A DNA stretch of 21,553 nt from Pavlovales sp. CCMP2436 (taxonomy: Eukaryota; Haptophyta; Pavlovophyceae; Pavlovales), in assembly GCA_026770615.1 (NCBI GenBank), contig MU631590.1:90089-111641 (forward strand), in the 5' to 3' direction. A program made the translations under genes and the position numbers. The notes beneath the pieces were generated by a model. It was not told the origin of the DNA. It saw nothing but the letters and a program-made list of their open reading frames with translations, and did not search any database. Positions 18,757-21,159 of this stretch are shown piece after piece; the first letter of the stretch is position 1; each line of letters opens with the position of its first letter.

Positions 18757-21159
18757 GCGCGCATCTATATATATACCGTCGAACGTGAGCTTGTCTGCCG
18801 AACGCAGCGCGCGGTGCACGTCATCGTAGACCGCTCTCAAGAGTAGCTCCCGCATGTGTGCGATTCTAATTTTATTAATGAAGGGGGATTTATAGAATAA
18901 ACAATTTTTTTTAAAATCAGATAATAGATGGTAAGTAACGGATAATGCACGTCATCGTAGACCGATCGCAGGAGCAGTGCTCGCATGTGTGTGATCCTAT
19001 TTATACTTTATATTATACAAATAACTAATGAAGACAAAATAGTATGATTAAAAATAAATTATAGATTATAAGGAAGAGATGATGCACGTCATCGTAGACC
19101 GCTCTCAAGAGTAGCTCCCGCATGTAGGCAATCCTATTTATTTAATATAATAGAATACAATTATAAGATAATAAATCACAGATGATGAATGCTGAATCAT
19201 AATATTTAGTTGACTTACAAAAGATTATATCTCTTATGCGTTGCGCACATCGTCTAGGATTTGGTGTTTGTGTTTGTGTGAGTGTTTGTGTGAATGTGAG
19301 TGTGAGTGCTTTTTAAATACCCCCCCCCATAGATTATATGCACCTGCCCTTGGCCGCGTTGGCGTCGTCGTCTCCCCTTCCCGCGCTTTTGTTGAGATAA
19401 TATTGAACTCACCCGGACTGGAGACATACACCCAAAAGCCCAGTCAGTGCATGTGGCGACCCCTTTTCCCGCGCTTTTGTGCCATTTGTGCTTTTCTTAC
19501 ACCCCTTTCACAAAAAAGAAAAGCACCTGCTCTCGGCCACATCGTCGCCCCCTCTTCCCGCGCTTTTTGCCTTTTCCTGCGCAACGCCGACACATCGGCG
19601 AAAGAGACGTAGGAACCAGGCCAAGTCCCACTGGTACACGCGGTCGACGTATCGCAGCGCGCTCACTGCGCCAAAGAGCTGATGCAAGGGTGTAAGGGCT
19701 GGCAACTCAGGCTTCACTTTATTTCAACCGTGTTAACAAATTTCTGACGTCCGATCGAGGTCTTCCTTATAATTATAAGCTTTGAGCACCAAATAAAATA
19801 AACGTCCTTTAGCTGGTGGGGTTTTATCGACAACACATAAGAATTATTCTGTGTAAGACTACTAAGTGCTGTGTCGCGTGCACCGCTTATGTTTAGGTAA
19901 GAGCTTACGTTTGGGGGGGGGGTGGGGTGGGGGGGGCTTTTTGGTTAAGGGGGGGGGGGGGAGTTGGTTGATACCTGTGTCGCGCGCGCAGCGACTGGCA
20001 AGTAAAGCGTCGAGGCCGCCTGTTTTGGGGGGAGAGATTGGGGGGAGATGGGGAGGGGTTTGTTGTGTGTGTCCGTGGTTAGGGCTAGGGCTAGGGCTAG
20101 GGGCACGGGGAGGGGGAGGGGGGGGAATGGGGAGAGGGTTGTTGTGTGTGTCTGTGGCTAGGGCTAAGGCTAGGGCTAGGGGCGCGGGGAGGGGGAGGGG
20201 GGGGGATGGGAATGGGTTTGTCGTGGGGTTTGTCCGTGATTACAGCATAGTTTCTTTTTTTAGTTTATTCAGACGGCCCTCGGAGATCGGAATGAGGGTA
20301 TGGGGGTTACTGCTGGAGCCAGGACTCTGTTCTTGGTGAAAACCTCGCCGGCAAGGTTTTCACCAATGCGATAAGTACTGTGAACTGTAATTTTTTTTAA
20401 TCAAATACGGTTTTTACATAAGTTCGTTTTCCGTAGCAACCGAGACCTGGCTCCAGCAGCAGAGTAGATAGCCGTACCTCGATCTGAGTGGCCGTCGACT
20501 GGTCCACGCGTGCCTTGGCCGCGACCGCCGCCGCCTATTGTGTGTGTGTGTGTGAGGGGGGGGTTCAAGTAAAAGAAAATAGTATATGTTTTGTCGACAA
20601 CAAAAAAGAATGATCTTGTGTAAGACTACTAATTCCTGGCCGGTAAAATTAAATCCGGGCTAACGGCTCAAAAGCCGCGCGAAGCTGAGGCAAAGAATTC
20701 GATTACCATCATGCTAATGCAGCCAGGACTCTAAGAGCTTGACAGTTCCCGTCATAATTCCCATAGCATCCCTTTACAAGGAAGTTTGGAGCTGAAATAG
20801 GAATAGGGCACTGAATTAGTAGGGTGAGGGCTTGGAACAACGACAACAACAACAGCTACAGTAGTTAGGCCTATATGGCTGAGGCACTCGACGCTTTTAA
20901 CAACCCCATCGTATCTTTATTGAGATGACTGGAGTCTAGCTTCATAGGATAGCGAACTAGTAGACTCCGTTTTACAATTATTGATAGGGACTTTTAACAT
21001 GGTTAATTCCTCACCGGCAAGGGATTAACAAAAGCGATTTATTATTATTCCAAATAACTGTAAAAAGAAGTTTTTAAAAGTAACAATGAATTTACCGTCG
21101 CGCGTGCGGAGTCAAGCGCGCGGACAAGCGAGTCGTCATCAAGCACATTGCCAGTCGAA
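7283..21159 (-). CDS. Dynein heavy chain, 3' part (AAA5 region to C-terminus), 27 exons
   Basis: Motor subunit of a ciliary, or less likely cytoplasmic, dynein: an AAA+ ATPase that walks along microtubules. Joined on the - strand: 21159-21096, 20534-20478, 20019-19975, 19678-19527, 18865-18777, 18234-18090, 17815-17761, 17416-17344, 16845-16790, 15874-15803, 15292-15188, 14702-14639, 14233-14147, 13867-13788, 13458-13345, 12244-12155, 11691-11561, 11233-11153, 11002-10936, [exon in N gap], 10069-9984, 9231-9096, 8843-8698, 8580-8455, 8325-8158, 8030-7935, 7774-7650, 7553-7283. About 926 codons are visible; reading phase agrees at each joined junction. Family landmarks in order: [159 protein letters not shown]1-4, stalk and MTBD lie beyond the right edge. 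The C-terminus resembles single-headed inner-arm axonemal dyneins, but I cannot name the isoform. Confidence 0.95.
7602..7613 (-). repeat. End echo of the 7650-7774 exon
   Basis: TTGCTGCAG|GTGGTTCG resembles the real boundary GGCTGCAG|GTGATTCG 45 bases upstream. It keeps GT. The match is short, so this is the weakest of the donor-bearing echoes. Confidence 0.5.
7650..7774 (-). CDS. Dynein exon with PEDGAYV box
   Basis: Encodes [41 protein letters not shown] plus two bases. It matches the C-terminal domain PEDGVYVxGLFLEGA-WD. Acceptor GTGCAG|A, donor TGCAG|GTGATT. Confidence 0.97.
7785..7880. repeat. G-rich GGGGAC-type simple repeat in intron
   Basis: Degenerate G-runs including three or more tandem GGGGAC units (about 7838-7862). 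It lies in the 160-base intron between two C-terminal exons; on the transcript strand it forms a C-rich tract near the acceptor. Confidence 0.8.
7935..8030 (-). CDS. Dynein exon with FWVSGFF box
   Basis: Thirty-two codons: [20 protein letters not shown] then [12 protein letters not shown], the PxxFWLSGFFFTQSFLTG--QNYARK box at the base of the C-terminal domain. Acceptor CGTCAG|G, donor AAA|GTGCGC. Confidence 0.98.
8158..8325 (-). CDS. Dynein exon with AWV-DL block
   Basis: Fifty-six codons: [56 protein letters not shown]. Matches GLVVMS-ELE...VP-MW-SYPSLKPLGSWV-DL-RL-FF. Acceptor GAGCAG|G, donor TGG|GTAAGG. Confidence 0.97.
8455..8580 (-). CDS. Dynein exon with YDESMN box
   Basis: Forty-two codons: [20 protein letters not shown] then [20 protein letters not shown] and GK, the conserved YEESMNTVLVQE--RFN-LL block. 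Acceptor TTCTCAG|G, donor AAG|GTGCGT. Confidence 0.95.
8581..8697 (-). other. 117-base intron open in frame
   Basis: The intron between FFDL and EAVGAD is exactly 39 codons and has no stop in the dynein frame, so retention would insert 39 residues without a frameshift. Splice sites (GTGCGC...TTTTCTCAG) look usable, and the family alignment favours removal. Confidence 0.7.
8698..8843 (-). CDS. Dynein exon ending in FFDL
   Basis: Encodes [21 protein letters not shown], an Ala/Ser-rich stretch, then [19 protein letters not shown]. Matches the region I-ILSKLPEPFD of other dyneins; the Ala-rich part is unconserved. Acceptor AAACAG|C, donor CTC|GTGCGC, phase 1 to 0. Confidence 0.85.
8963..9004. 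repeat. Intronic hairpin with GCAA loop
   Basis: GTCAGTGTTTTAGTATCACC, then GCAA, then GGTGACGCTGAAACTGACAC forms a roughly 18-bp imperfect stem. A second pairing (GGGGCCACCTGG with CCCCAGGCGG) follows at 9009-9042. Both lie in the intron at 8844-9095, which is otherwise unremarkable. Confidence 0.65.
9096..9231 (-). CDS. Dynein exon with GLHPNAQI box
   Basis: Encodes [45 protein letters not shown], matching the segment LP-DSPEVFGLHENADI. Acceptor ATCTAG|G, donor TCAG|GTACGT, phase 0 to 1. Confidence 0.92.
9350..9450 (+). repeat. R1 dispersed repeat, copy 1
   Basis: About 100 bp from GATTCCGTGTGCTC through CCCTTGATCCGAGTG and GACCTGTCAGGGGACGG to TCTAGATATTTACACA. Related copies lie at 11920-12026 (+) and 16208-16320 (-). 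In the dynein sense, this copy begins exactly at the GTGTGTAAATAT donor of an exon-end echo (9452). Confidence 0.9.
9452..9480 (-). repeat. Second end echo of the 9984-10069 exon
   Basis: Repeats the coding end LSKRHVFCE with donor GAG|GTGTGT, about 530 bases downstream of the real boundary. Roughly 28 exon-derived bases are near identical. R1 follows immediately after its donor. Confidence 0.85.
9687..10013. repeat. 171-bp-period tandem duplication across an exon-intron boundary
   Basis: Unit 1 (9687-9856) and unit 2 (9858-10013) share CAATTGGCGCTGGCAT, AAGGGGCAGACATT, GAATTAGCCTGAAACGG, and the exon end with its donor. Unit 2 contains the real end of the exon at 9984; unit 1 contains a diverged echo ending at 9829 with GAG|GTGAAT retained. 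Each unit also contains CGTTTCAG|GC, a possible acceptor. Confidence 0.92.
9984..10069 (-). CDS. Dynein exon after the gap
   Basis: Encodes [21 protein letters not shown] then SKRHVFCE, matching WDRRLL-x-LLxDFY-PEVL...FS in spacing. Donor GAG|GTGAAT is firm because the join to GASAAHS is in frame. The acceptor (AAG at 10072-10070) lies at the gap edge and is less certain. Confidence 0.85.
10081..10675. other. Assembly gap (595 N)
   Basis: All bases are N. The dynein gene spans it: exon 19 ends in phase 0 before the gap and the next visible exon begins in phase 1 after it, so at least one exon of 3n+1 bases (about 60-70) must be hidden here. Open frames that appear to cross it are artefacts. 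Confidence 0.99.
10676..10935. repeat. Intronic direct repeat between N gap and exon 19
   Basis: ATCGCATCCG followed by CTCGGGTGGACGTTGCTGT occurs twice (about 10705-10738 and 10783-10812), separated by an AT-rich stretch with AATCAAAAATTGAT-type inverted repeats. The second copy runs into TGTGCCGCGACA (10811-10823), an echo of the exon 19 end whose donor is lost. The rest is AT-rich. Confidence 0.7.
10936..11002 (-). CDS. Dynein exon 19
   Basis: Encodes [21 protein letters not shown] then AQ, matching DL-IS-RQL-MFL-E. Acceptor CCTCAG|C, donor CAG|GTACTA, ends in phase 0. The following exon (family: FEALRYLTGECNYGGRVTD) is missing and should lie in the N gap. Confidence 0.92.
11153..11233 (-). 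CDS. Dynein exon 18, with GC donor
   Basis: Encodes [20 protein letters not shown] then LLYAFS, the FFHA-VQERRKFGPLGWN-YEF box. Acceptor TTGCAG|G. The reading frame into exon 19 works only with the donor AAG|GCAAGT, a GC-AG intron; the nearby GTAACT would shift frame. Confidence 0.92.
11234..11560 (-). other. Intron with long A/T-homopolymer tract
   Basis: The + strand at about 11389-11555 is a T-rich microsatellite of TTTTTTGTTTGC-like units. On the transcript it is an A-rich run directly after the donor GTGCGA. The rest (11234-11388) is G/A-rich on the + strand, a pyrimidine tract near the acceptor. No echo seen here. Confidence 0.85.
11561..11691 (-). CDS. Dynein exon 17
   Basis: Encodes [20 protein letters not shown] then [20 protein letters not shown] and LFYG, matching VK-T-EPP-GLRANL...F-K-LLFGL. 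Acceptor GGGCAG|A, donor TACGG|GTGCGA. It ends with two bases of the Gly codon. Confidence 0.95.
11786..11822 (-). repeat. Start echo of exon 17
   Basis: TGCAG|ACATCTGTCAAACTGATGAC and the following bases encode [13 protein letters not shown], then a stop. It is about 130 bases upstream of the real exon start, which encodes the same residues with several silent differences. The acceptor AG is retained. Confidence 0.93.
11920..12026 (+). repeat. R1 dispersed repeat, copy 2
   Basis: Same family as 9350-9450: TCCGTGTGCTCTGCAAAG, CCTTGATCCGAGTGTTTTC, GACCTGTCAGGGGAAGGACG, TCTAGATATTTACACAG. Lies in the intron between exons 16 and 17. A possible donor-less end echo of exon 16 (12043-12053, GCCGTGCTGCAG) lies beside it. 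Confidence 0.9.
12155..12244 (-). CDS. Dynein exon 16
   Basis: Encodes [20 protein letters not shown] then [10 protein letters not shown], the FRLWLTS-PS-FP-SVLQ box. Acceptor TTGCAG|G, donor CTGCAG|GTACCT; phase 0 on both sides. Six degraded copies of its start lie in the upstream intron. Confidence 0.97.
12297..12365 (-). repeat. R2 dispersed repeat, partial copy
   Basis: Read on the - strand it gives GATGAACTGATCCGGGC..., CAGCGGCCAAAGCCGCGCGG, as in the R2 copies at 16440-16563, 17009-17130, 17157-17255 and 20588-20700. It lies between exon 16 and its first start echo. Confidence 0.8.
12370..12969 (-). repeat. Array of six start echoes of exon 16
   Basis: Start positions 12389, 12467, 12581, 12768, 12843 and 12969 each show AG|GTNRAGCG (real: GCAG|GTTGAGCG). 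Five are followed by all or part of the codons for VERLREL; several differ from the real exon only at silent positions. The pairs 12370-12467 and 12750-12843 are themselves a roughly 100-bp duplication sharing GAGCGCATTTTAAGCATTA and TTTGTATGTA. The copies at 12581 and 12969 are short. Confidence 0.9.
12596..12645 (+). repeat. R4 intronic repeat, copy 1
   Basis: AGTACTTTTAACGTCCCCCG, ACTTGCAGCCCGTAGGCGTA, CGGGCATG. The same sequence occurs inverted at 13140-13203 and 18020-18088, where it lies directly after an exon-end donor. Confidence 0.88.
13033..13047. repeat. R2 palindromic core TTTGTTGTCGACAAA
   Basis: An isolated copy of the SalI-site-centred palindrome that also marks R2 elements at 16548-16563, 16765-16781, 16963, 17009, 19821 and 20588. 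Confidence 0.85.
13059..13110 (-). repeat. Second end echo of exon 15
   Basis: About 52 bases repeat the end of exon 15 (LQ-CHLAT, stop, WMPQLEAQ) with donor CAG|GTACTT. One codon has become TAG. It lies 286 bases beyond the real donor. Confidence 0.95.
13140..13203 (-). repeat. R4 intronic repeat, copy 2
   Basis: In dynein sense it begins at the donor of the exon 15 echo (GTACATTTTTTC) and runs through TTTAACGGCTCCTGACTTGC and CGTACGGGTGTG, separating the first and second end echoes of exon 15. Confidence 0.88.
13205..13256 (-). repeat. First end echo of exon 15
   Basis: About 52 bases repeat the end of exon 15 ([17 protein letters not shown]) with donor CAG|GTACAT, 140 bases beyond the real donor. 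The frame is intact over the copy. Confidence 0.96.
13345..13458 (-). CDS. Dynein exon 15 (AAA6 LQNCHLA box)
   Basis: Encodes [38 protein letters not shown]. The QNCHLA-SWMP-LE box is among the most diagnostic of dynein heavy chains. Acceptor CTTCAG|G, donor CAG|GTACTA; phase 0 on both sides. Confidence 0.97.
13579..13611 (-). repeat. Start echo of exon 15
   Basis: CTTCAG|GACATGGGCCCGCGCG continues to CTCTTCGCTCCTC then TAA; the real start reads CTTCAG|GGCATGGGTCCGCGCG. About 32 exon bases and the acceptor are copied 153 bases upstream. Confidence 0.95.
13677..13721. repeat. 45-base poly-G run
   Basis: Uninterrupted G on the + strand, preceded by GT-rich sequence, in the intron between exons 14 and 15. 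On the transcript it is poly-C. Its exact length is doubtful in any assembly. Confidence 0.9.
13788..13867 (-). CDS. Dynein exon 14
   Basis: Encodes [20 protein letters not shown] then TLSLGQ, the conserved SDPT-x-LL-FA...SLGQ block in AAA6. Acceptor TAATAG|G, donor CAG|GTGAGG. It reads SLGQ-GMGP across the junction to exon 15 (family SLGQGQGP). Confidence 0.93.
13868..14146. repeat. AT-rich intron with end echo of exon 13
   Basis: Contains an (AT)n run at about 13959-13981, A-rich sequence, and an end echo of exon 13 at 14038-14065 (TTCACGCCGATTCTGCTC then ACACCCG|GTCATA, against the real donor CCCG|GTAATA). TAA/TTA trinucleotide runs flank the real donor. Confidence 0.85.
14147..14233 (-). 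CDS. Dynein exon 13
   Basis: Encodes [21 protein letters not shown] then PILLLLTPG, matching the segment ending TP-x-LLSPG-DP. Acceptor ATACAG|A, donor CCCG|GTAATA. Echoes of both edges flank it. Confidence 0.92.
14309..14324 (-). repeat. Start echo of exon 13
   Basis: GAACAG|AGTTCGGCGAACCCGCC against the real ATACAG|AGTTCGGCAAGCCCGCC, 91 bases upstream. The acceptor AG is retained. Confidence 0.85.
14464..14487 (-). repeat. End echo of exon 12
   Basis: GTGCAAGAGTCACTCCGTGACG|GTTAGC against the real GTGCGAGAGTCACTCGGTGACG|GTGATA, 175 bases downstream. The donor GT is retained. Confidence 0.92.
14484..14590. repeat. CAG/CAA trinucleotide tract
   Basis: About 35 units of CAG with CAA and CAC interruptions on the + strand, inside the intron between exons 12 and 13. 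It creates spurious poly-Gln or poly-Leu frames. On the transcript it is a CUG-type repeat. Confidence 0.92.
14639..14702 (-). CDS. Dynein exon 12
   Basis: Encodes [21 protein letters not shown], the conserved RALRPDR-x-x-AL-x-FV block of AAA6. Acceptor ATTTAG|G, donor GACG|GTGATA. Phase 0 to 1. Echoes of both edges flank it. Confidence 0.93.
14871..14906 (-). repeat. Start echo of exon 12 with intron end
   Basis: AATATTAACCTATGATTACT, TTAG|GCGCTGCAACCT matches the real AATATTCACCTATAATTAAT, TTAG|GCGCTGCGACCT. Here about 25 bases of intron and 11 of exon are duplicated, 179 bases upstream. Confidence 0.92.
15062..15092 (-). repeat. End echo of exon 11
   Basis: ACTTCAGCGGCTACTCGTCA, TCAAG|GTAGCC repeats the coding end LQRLLVIK (real LQRLLIIK, donor AAG|GTATCC), 126 bases downstream. 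Confidence 0.92.
15114..15172. repeat. GT-rich microsatellite
   Basis: Degenerate (TG)n between exon 11 and its end echo. No other structure seen. Confidence 0.8.
15188..15292 (-). CDS. Dynein exon 11 (AAA6 entry)
   Basis: Thirty-five codons: [35 protein letters not shown], matching W-x-YDS-xP...LPxxW-KL-FQKLLLLR of the family. Acceptor TATCAG|A, donor AAG|GTATCC. Joins in phase 0 to ALRPD of exon 12. Confidence 0.92.
15293..15637. other. AT-rich intron with inverted exon-derived piece
   Basis: Contains + strand GAGCAGTTTTCAAA..TTCG (about 15519-15542), which is the sense of exon 11 (GAGCAGTTTTCAAATTCG) in inverted orientation. A stretch at 15560-15600 is an imperfect inverted copy of 15972-16012. 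Repeated ACCGATCAAA motifs occur. No exon seen. Confidence 0.55.
15638..15717 (-). repeat. Two end echoes of exon 10
   Basis: First echo 15672-15717: TCTCTTGCCAAGAGCGGGGA to GCGAACGGGCAG|GTACTT (real TCTCTTGCCAAGAGCGATGA to GCGACCGGGCAG|GTACTG). Second echo 15638-15651: only CGCGAACGGGCAG|GTACTT. Both keep the donor. Confidence 0.93.
15803..15874 (-). CDS. Dynein exon 10
   Basis: Encodes [20 protein letters not shown] then ATGQ. Acceptor GATTTTAG|G, donor CAG|GTACTG; phase 0 on both sides. It has one start echo upstream and two end echoes downstream. Confidence 0.85.
15991..16012 (-). repeat. Start echo of exon 10
   Basis: CTTTTCAG|GACGGTGGAGCAGCTG against the real ATTTTAG|GAGGGCGGCGCAGCTA, 138 bases upstream. 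It reads DGGAAA instead of EGGAAS. Confidence 0.8.
16038..16117. mobile_element. R3 MITE-like element, truncated copy
   Basis: CTGCTGGAGCCAGGTCTCGG, TTGCTA, then CTGTATTTGGTTAAAAAGCA and CAGTACTTAC match one half of the intact 20310-20459 element, in opposite orientation. Confidence 0.8.
16208..16320 (-). repeat. R1 dispersed repeat, copy 3
   Basis: Reverse-strand copy of R1: TCTAGAAGTACGTCCGTCCC, CTGACAGGTCTCCACC (partly duplicated inside), AACACTCGGGTCAAGGGACC, GCAGAGCACGCGGATA on the + strand. Confidence 0.88.
16440..16563 (-). repeat. R2 dispersed repeat, inverted copy
   Basis: On the - strand: ATTTGTTGACAACAAAT at one end, then GTGTAAGACTACTCATTCCT, GAACTGATCCGGACTCAGCG and CAAAGCCGCGCGAAAGCC. 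This is the longest inverted copy of the family. Confidence 0.85.
16564..16789. other. Intron part with GT-rich repeat and R2 core
   Basis: Contains a degenerate (TG)n tract (about 16570-16630), purine-rich sequence and an R2 core palindrome ATTTGTTGTCGACAAAT (16765-16781) just past the donor of exon 9. No coding seen. Confidence 0.7.
16790..16845 (-). CDS. Dynein exon 9 (acidic insert)
   Basis: Encodes [19 protein letters not shown], an acidic Gly-rich stretch that most dyneins lack at this place. Acceptor ACCGCAG|A, donor ACG|GTAGGG. It is the one exon found that bridges the phase 1 end of exon 8 and phase 0 start of exon 10, and a start echo with its acceptor lies 60 bases upstream. Both points support it, but RNA evidence is needed more here than elsewhere. 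Confidence 0.65.
16839..16920 (-). repeat. 60-bp duplication across exon 9 acceptor, with start echo
   Basis: CCTAAACCGCAG|ACGGCGGCT (start echo at 16895-16905) repeats the real ACTAAACCGCAG|ACGGCGGCT 60 bases away, with shared intron bases on the upstream side. The acceptor is retained. Confidence 0.85.
17009..17255 (+). repeat. R2 dispersed repeat, tandem pair
   Basis: TTCGTCGACAACAAAAAAG leads into AATTATCTTGTGCAAGACTA, CTAATTCCTAACCAGATTAA, CTGATCCAGACTCAACGGCC, AAAGCCGCGCGAAAGCG. The block from AATTATC is repeated with a 129-base period (17030 and 17159), nearly identical, so the duplication is recent. A further core lies at 16963. Confidence 0.93.
17344..17416 (-). CDS. Dynein exon 8
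   Basis: Encodes [20 protein letters not shown] then LPAA plus one base. LPVFAPL fits the family's LPAFKGL motif after the preceding exon. Acceptor TTGCAG|C, donor GCAG|GTATGA, phase 0 to 1. Confidence 0.85.
17479..17544. repeat. (GAAAC)n pentanucleotide microsatellite and A run
   Basis: About ten GAAAC/GAAGC units followed by a 12-base A run, in the intron between exons 7 and 8. Confidence 0.92.
17642..17665 (-). repeat. End echo of exon 7
   Basis: CCGTGTGCGCTCTATCGGCC, GAG|GTGCGG against the real CCGTGTGCGCGCTATCGGCC, GAG|GTGCGT, 119 bases downstream. One base differs over the exon part and the donor is retained. Confidence 0.95.
17761..17815 (-). CDS. Dynein exon 7
   Basis: Encodes [19 protein letters not shown], matching the family's P-WLSDKAWGEICALS segment. 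Acceptor CCTCAG|G, donor GAG|GTGCGT. Eighteen full codons after one completing base. Confidence 0.9.
17846..17869. repeat. Poly-G run in intron
   Basis: A roughly 24-base G run between GT-rich and GA-rich sequence, 30 bases upstream of exon 7 in gene sense. No other structure is seen in this part. Confidence 0.85.
17939..17977 (-). repeat. End echo of exon 6
   Basis: About 36 bases identical to the exon end encoding [12 protein letters not shown], with donor CTCAG|GTGTGT, 151 bases downstream of the real donor CTCAG|GTGTTT. The identity is the highest of any echo, so it is young or maintained. Confidence 0.97.
18020..18088 (-). repeat. R4 intronic repeat, copy 3
   Basis: Begins right at the donor of exon 6 (GTGTTTTTTCATAATAG) and runs through TTAATGTCCCCCGACTTGCA, GCCCAAAGGCGTACGGGCAT. 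It separates the real exon end from its echo. Confidence 0.9.
18090..18234 (-). CDS. Dynein exon 6 (AAA5/AAA6 hinge)
   Basis: Encodes [20 protein letters not shown], then [20 protein letters not shown] and DGNMRHL. The first part matches the conserved L-LRIL-A-EG-I-EEEW hinge. Acceptor CCCTAG|T, donor CTCAG|GTGTTT. It ends with AG, completed to Arg by exon 7. Confidence 0.9.
18235..18776. other. Intron between exons 5 and 6
   Basis: Holds G/T-rich sequence (18238-18340), a diverged end echo of exon 5 at 18464-18490 (TCGGCAGA...GACG|GTAAGC), AT-rich stretches and a (CA)n(CG)n microsatellite at about 18722-18762 just past the real donor. No coding seen. Confidence 0.7.
18777..18865 (-). CDS. 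Dynein exon 5
   Basis: Encodes [20 protein letters not shown] then RSADKLTFD, matching the family's L-x-VY-V-RGLFE-DKLLF segment. Acceptor AATTAG|A, donor GACG|GTATAT. The last base plus exon 6 gives Val. Two start echoes lie upstream (18946-18996, 19083-19133). Confidence 0.9.
18946..18996 (-). repeat. First start echo of exon 5
   Basis: ATAG|GATCACACACATGCGAGC and 35 following bases encode [17 protein letters not shown] (real [17 protein letters not shown]). The acceptor is retained; no convincing donor follows. Confidence 0.95.
19083..19133 (-). repeat. Second start echo of exon 5
   Basis: ATAG|GATTGCCTACATGCGGGA continues as [17 protein letters not shown]; 41 bases are identical to the real exon. 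It is farther away than the first echo yet much more similar, which argues against simple stepwise tandem ageing. Confidence 0.96.
19344..19475 (-). repeat. End echoes of exon 4
   Basis: Echo 1 (19344-19392): AAAAGCGCGGGAAGGGGAGA to GGGCAG|GTGCAT (real AAAAGCGCGGGAAGAGGGGG to GAGCAG|GTGCTT). Echo 2 (about 19452-19475): AAAAGCGCGGGAAAAGGGG, without a donor. They lie 52-183 bases downstream of the real end. Confidence 0.88.
19527..19678 (-). CDS. Dynein exon 4
   Basis: Encodes [20 protein letters not shown] then WFLRLFRRC and a Gly/Asp-rich end ([10 protein letters not shown]). It corresponds to the conserved LYF-I-DL-x-V-D-MYQ-SL-WF-LF block that links AAA5 to AAA6. Acceptor TGCATCAG|C, donor AGCAG|GTGCTT; starts phase 0, ends with two bases of an Arg codon completed by exon 5. 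Confidence 0.92.
19679..19974. other. Intron between exons 3 and 4
   Basis: Contains a partial R2 copy (19821-19865, TTATCGACAACACATAAGAA, TGTGTAAGACTACTAA), a donor-less end echo of exon 3 (about 19868-19885, GCGACACAG) and G-runs. No coding seen. Confidence 0.65.
19975..20019 (-). CDS. Dynein exon 3 (microexon)
   Basis: Fifteen codons: [15 protein letters not shown], matching the family's Y-RPVA-RG-S segment. Acceptor AAACAG|G, donor CAG|GTATCA, phase 0 on both sides. The match of this short exon to its place in the family alignment supports it. Confidence 0.85.
20040..20215. repeat. 79-bp minisatellite with GGGCTA runs
   Basis: Two adjacent units with a 79-base period (about 20061 and 20140) share [18 protein letters not shown], then (TAGGGC)3-4 and a G-rich end. 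It resembles degenerate TTAGGG telomere sequence but is internal to a gene and interrupted. The G-rich strand could form quadruplexes. Confidence 0.9.
20310..20459. mobile_element. R3 MITE-like element, intact copy
   Basis: A 150-bp element with terminal inverted repeats: CTGCTGGAGCCAGGACTCTG at the left and the reverse complement of CTGCTGGAGCCAGGTCTCGG at the right; 14 outer bases match perfectly. It has an internal hairpin GAAAACCTCGCCGGCAAGGTTTTC. It is noncoding and ends about 20 bases from exon 2. No clear target-site duplication was seen. Confidence 0.8.
20478..20534 (-). CDS. Dynein exon 2
   Basis: Nineteen codons: [19 protein letters not shown], the helix after the GN-LDD segment. 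Acceptor CAATAG|G after a CA/C-rich tract, donor GAG|GTACGG. Phase 0 on both sides. Confidence 0.85.
20535..21095. other. Intron between exons 1 and 2
   Basis: Contains (TG)n beside the exon 2 acceptor, an R2 copy at about 20588-20700 (TTTTGTCGACAACAAAAAAG, GTGTAAGACTACTAATTCCT, AAAAGCCGCGCGAAGC), and a short stretch near 20719 and 21000 that weakly resembles R3 (CAGCCAGGACTCT; CCTCACCGGCAAGG). No exon or echo seen. Confidence 0.7.
21096..21159 (-). CDS. Dynein exon 1 of window (AAA5 region)
   Basis: Encodes [21 protein letters not shown], matching the dynein S-GN-LDDEELI...L..SK segment in the AAA5 region. Acceptor ACACCAG|T, donor ACG|GTAAAT. It starts with one base completing a codon from an exon outside the window and ends in phase 0. 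Confidence 0.9.

Noticed and set aside
18777..19133. Mutually exclusive alternative exons formed by the echoes of exon 5
   Set aside because: The copies keep acceptors but have no convincing donor in the needed phase; they end in AT-rich sequence.
9687..19133. CRISPR-like or phage-type repeat arrays
   Set aside because: Repeats are exon-derived, differ per intron, lack uniform spacers, and the window is eukaryotic.
20078..20185. A true telomere end
   Set aside because: The GGGCTA runs are short, degenerate and lie between two confirmed exons of one gene.
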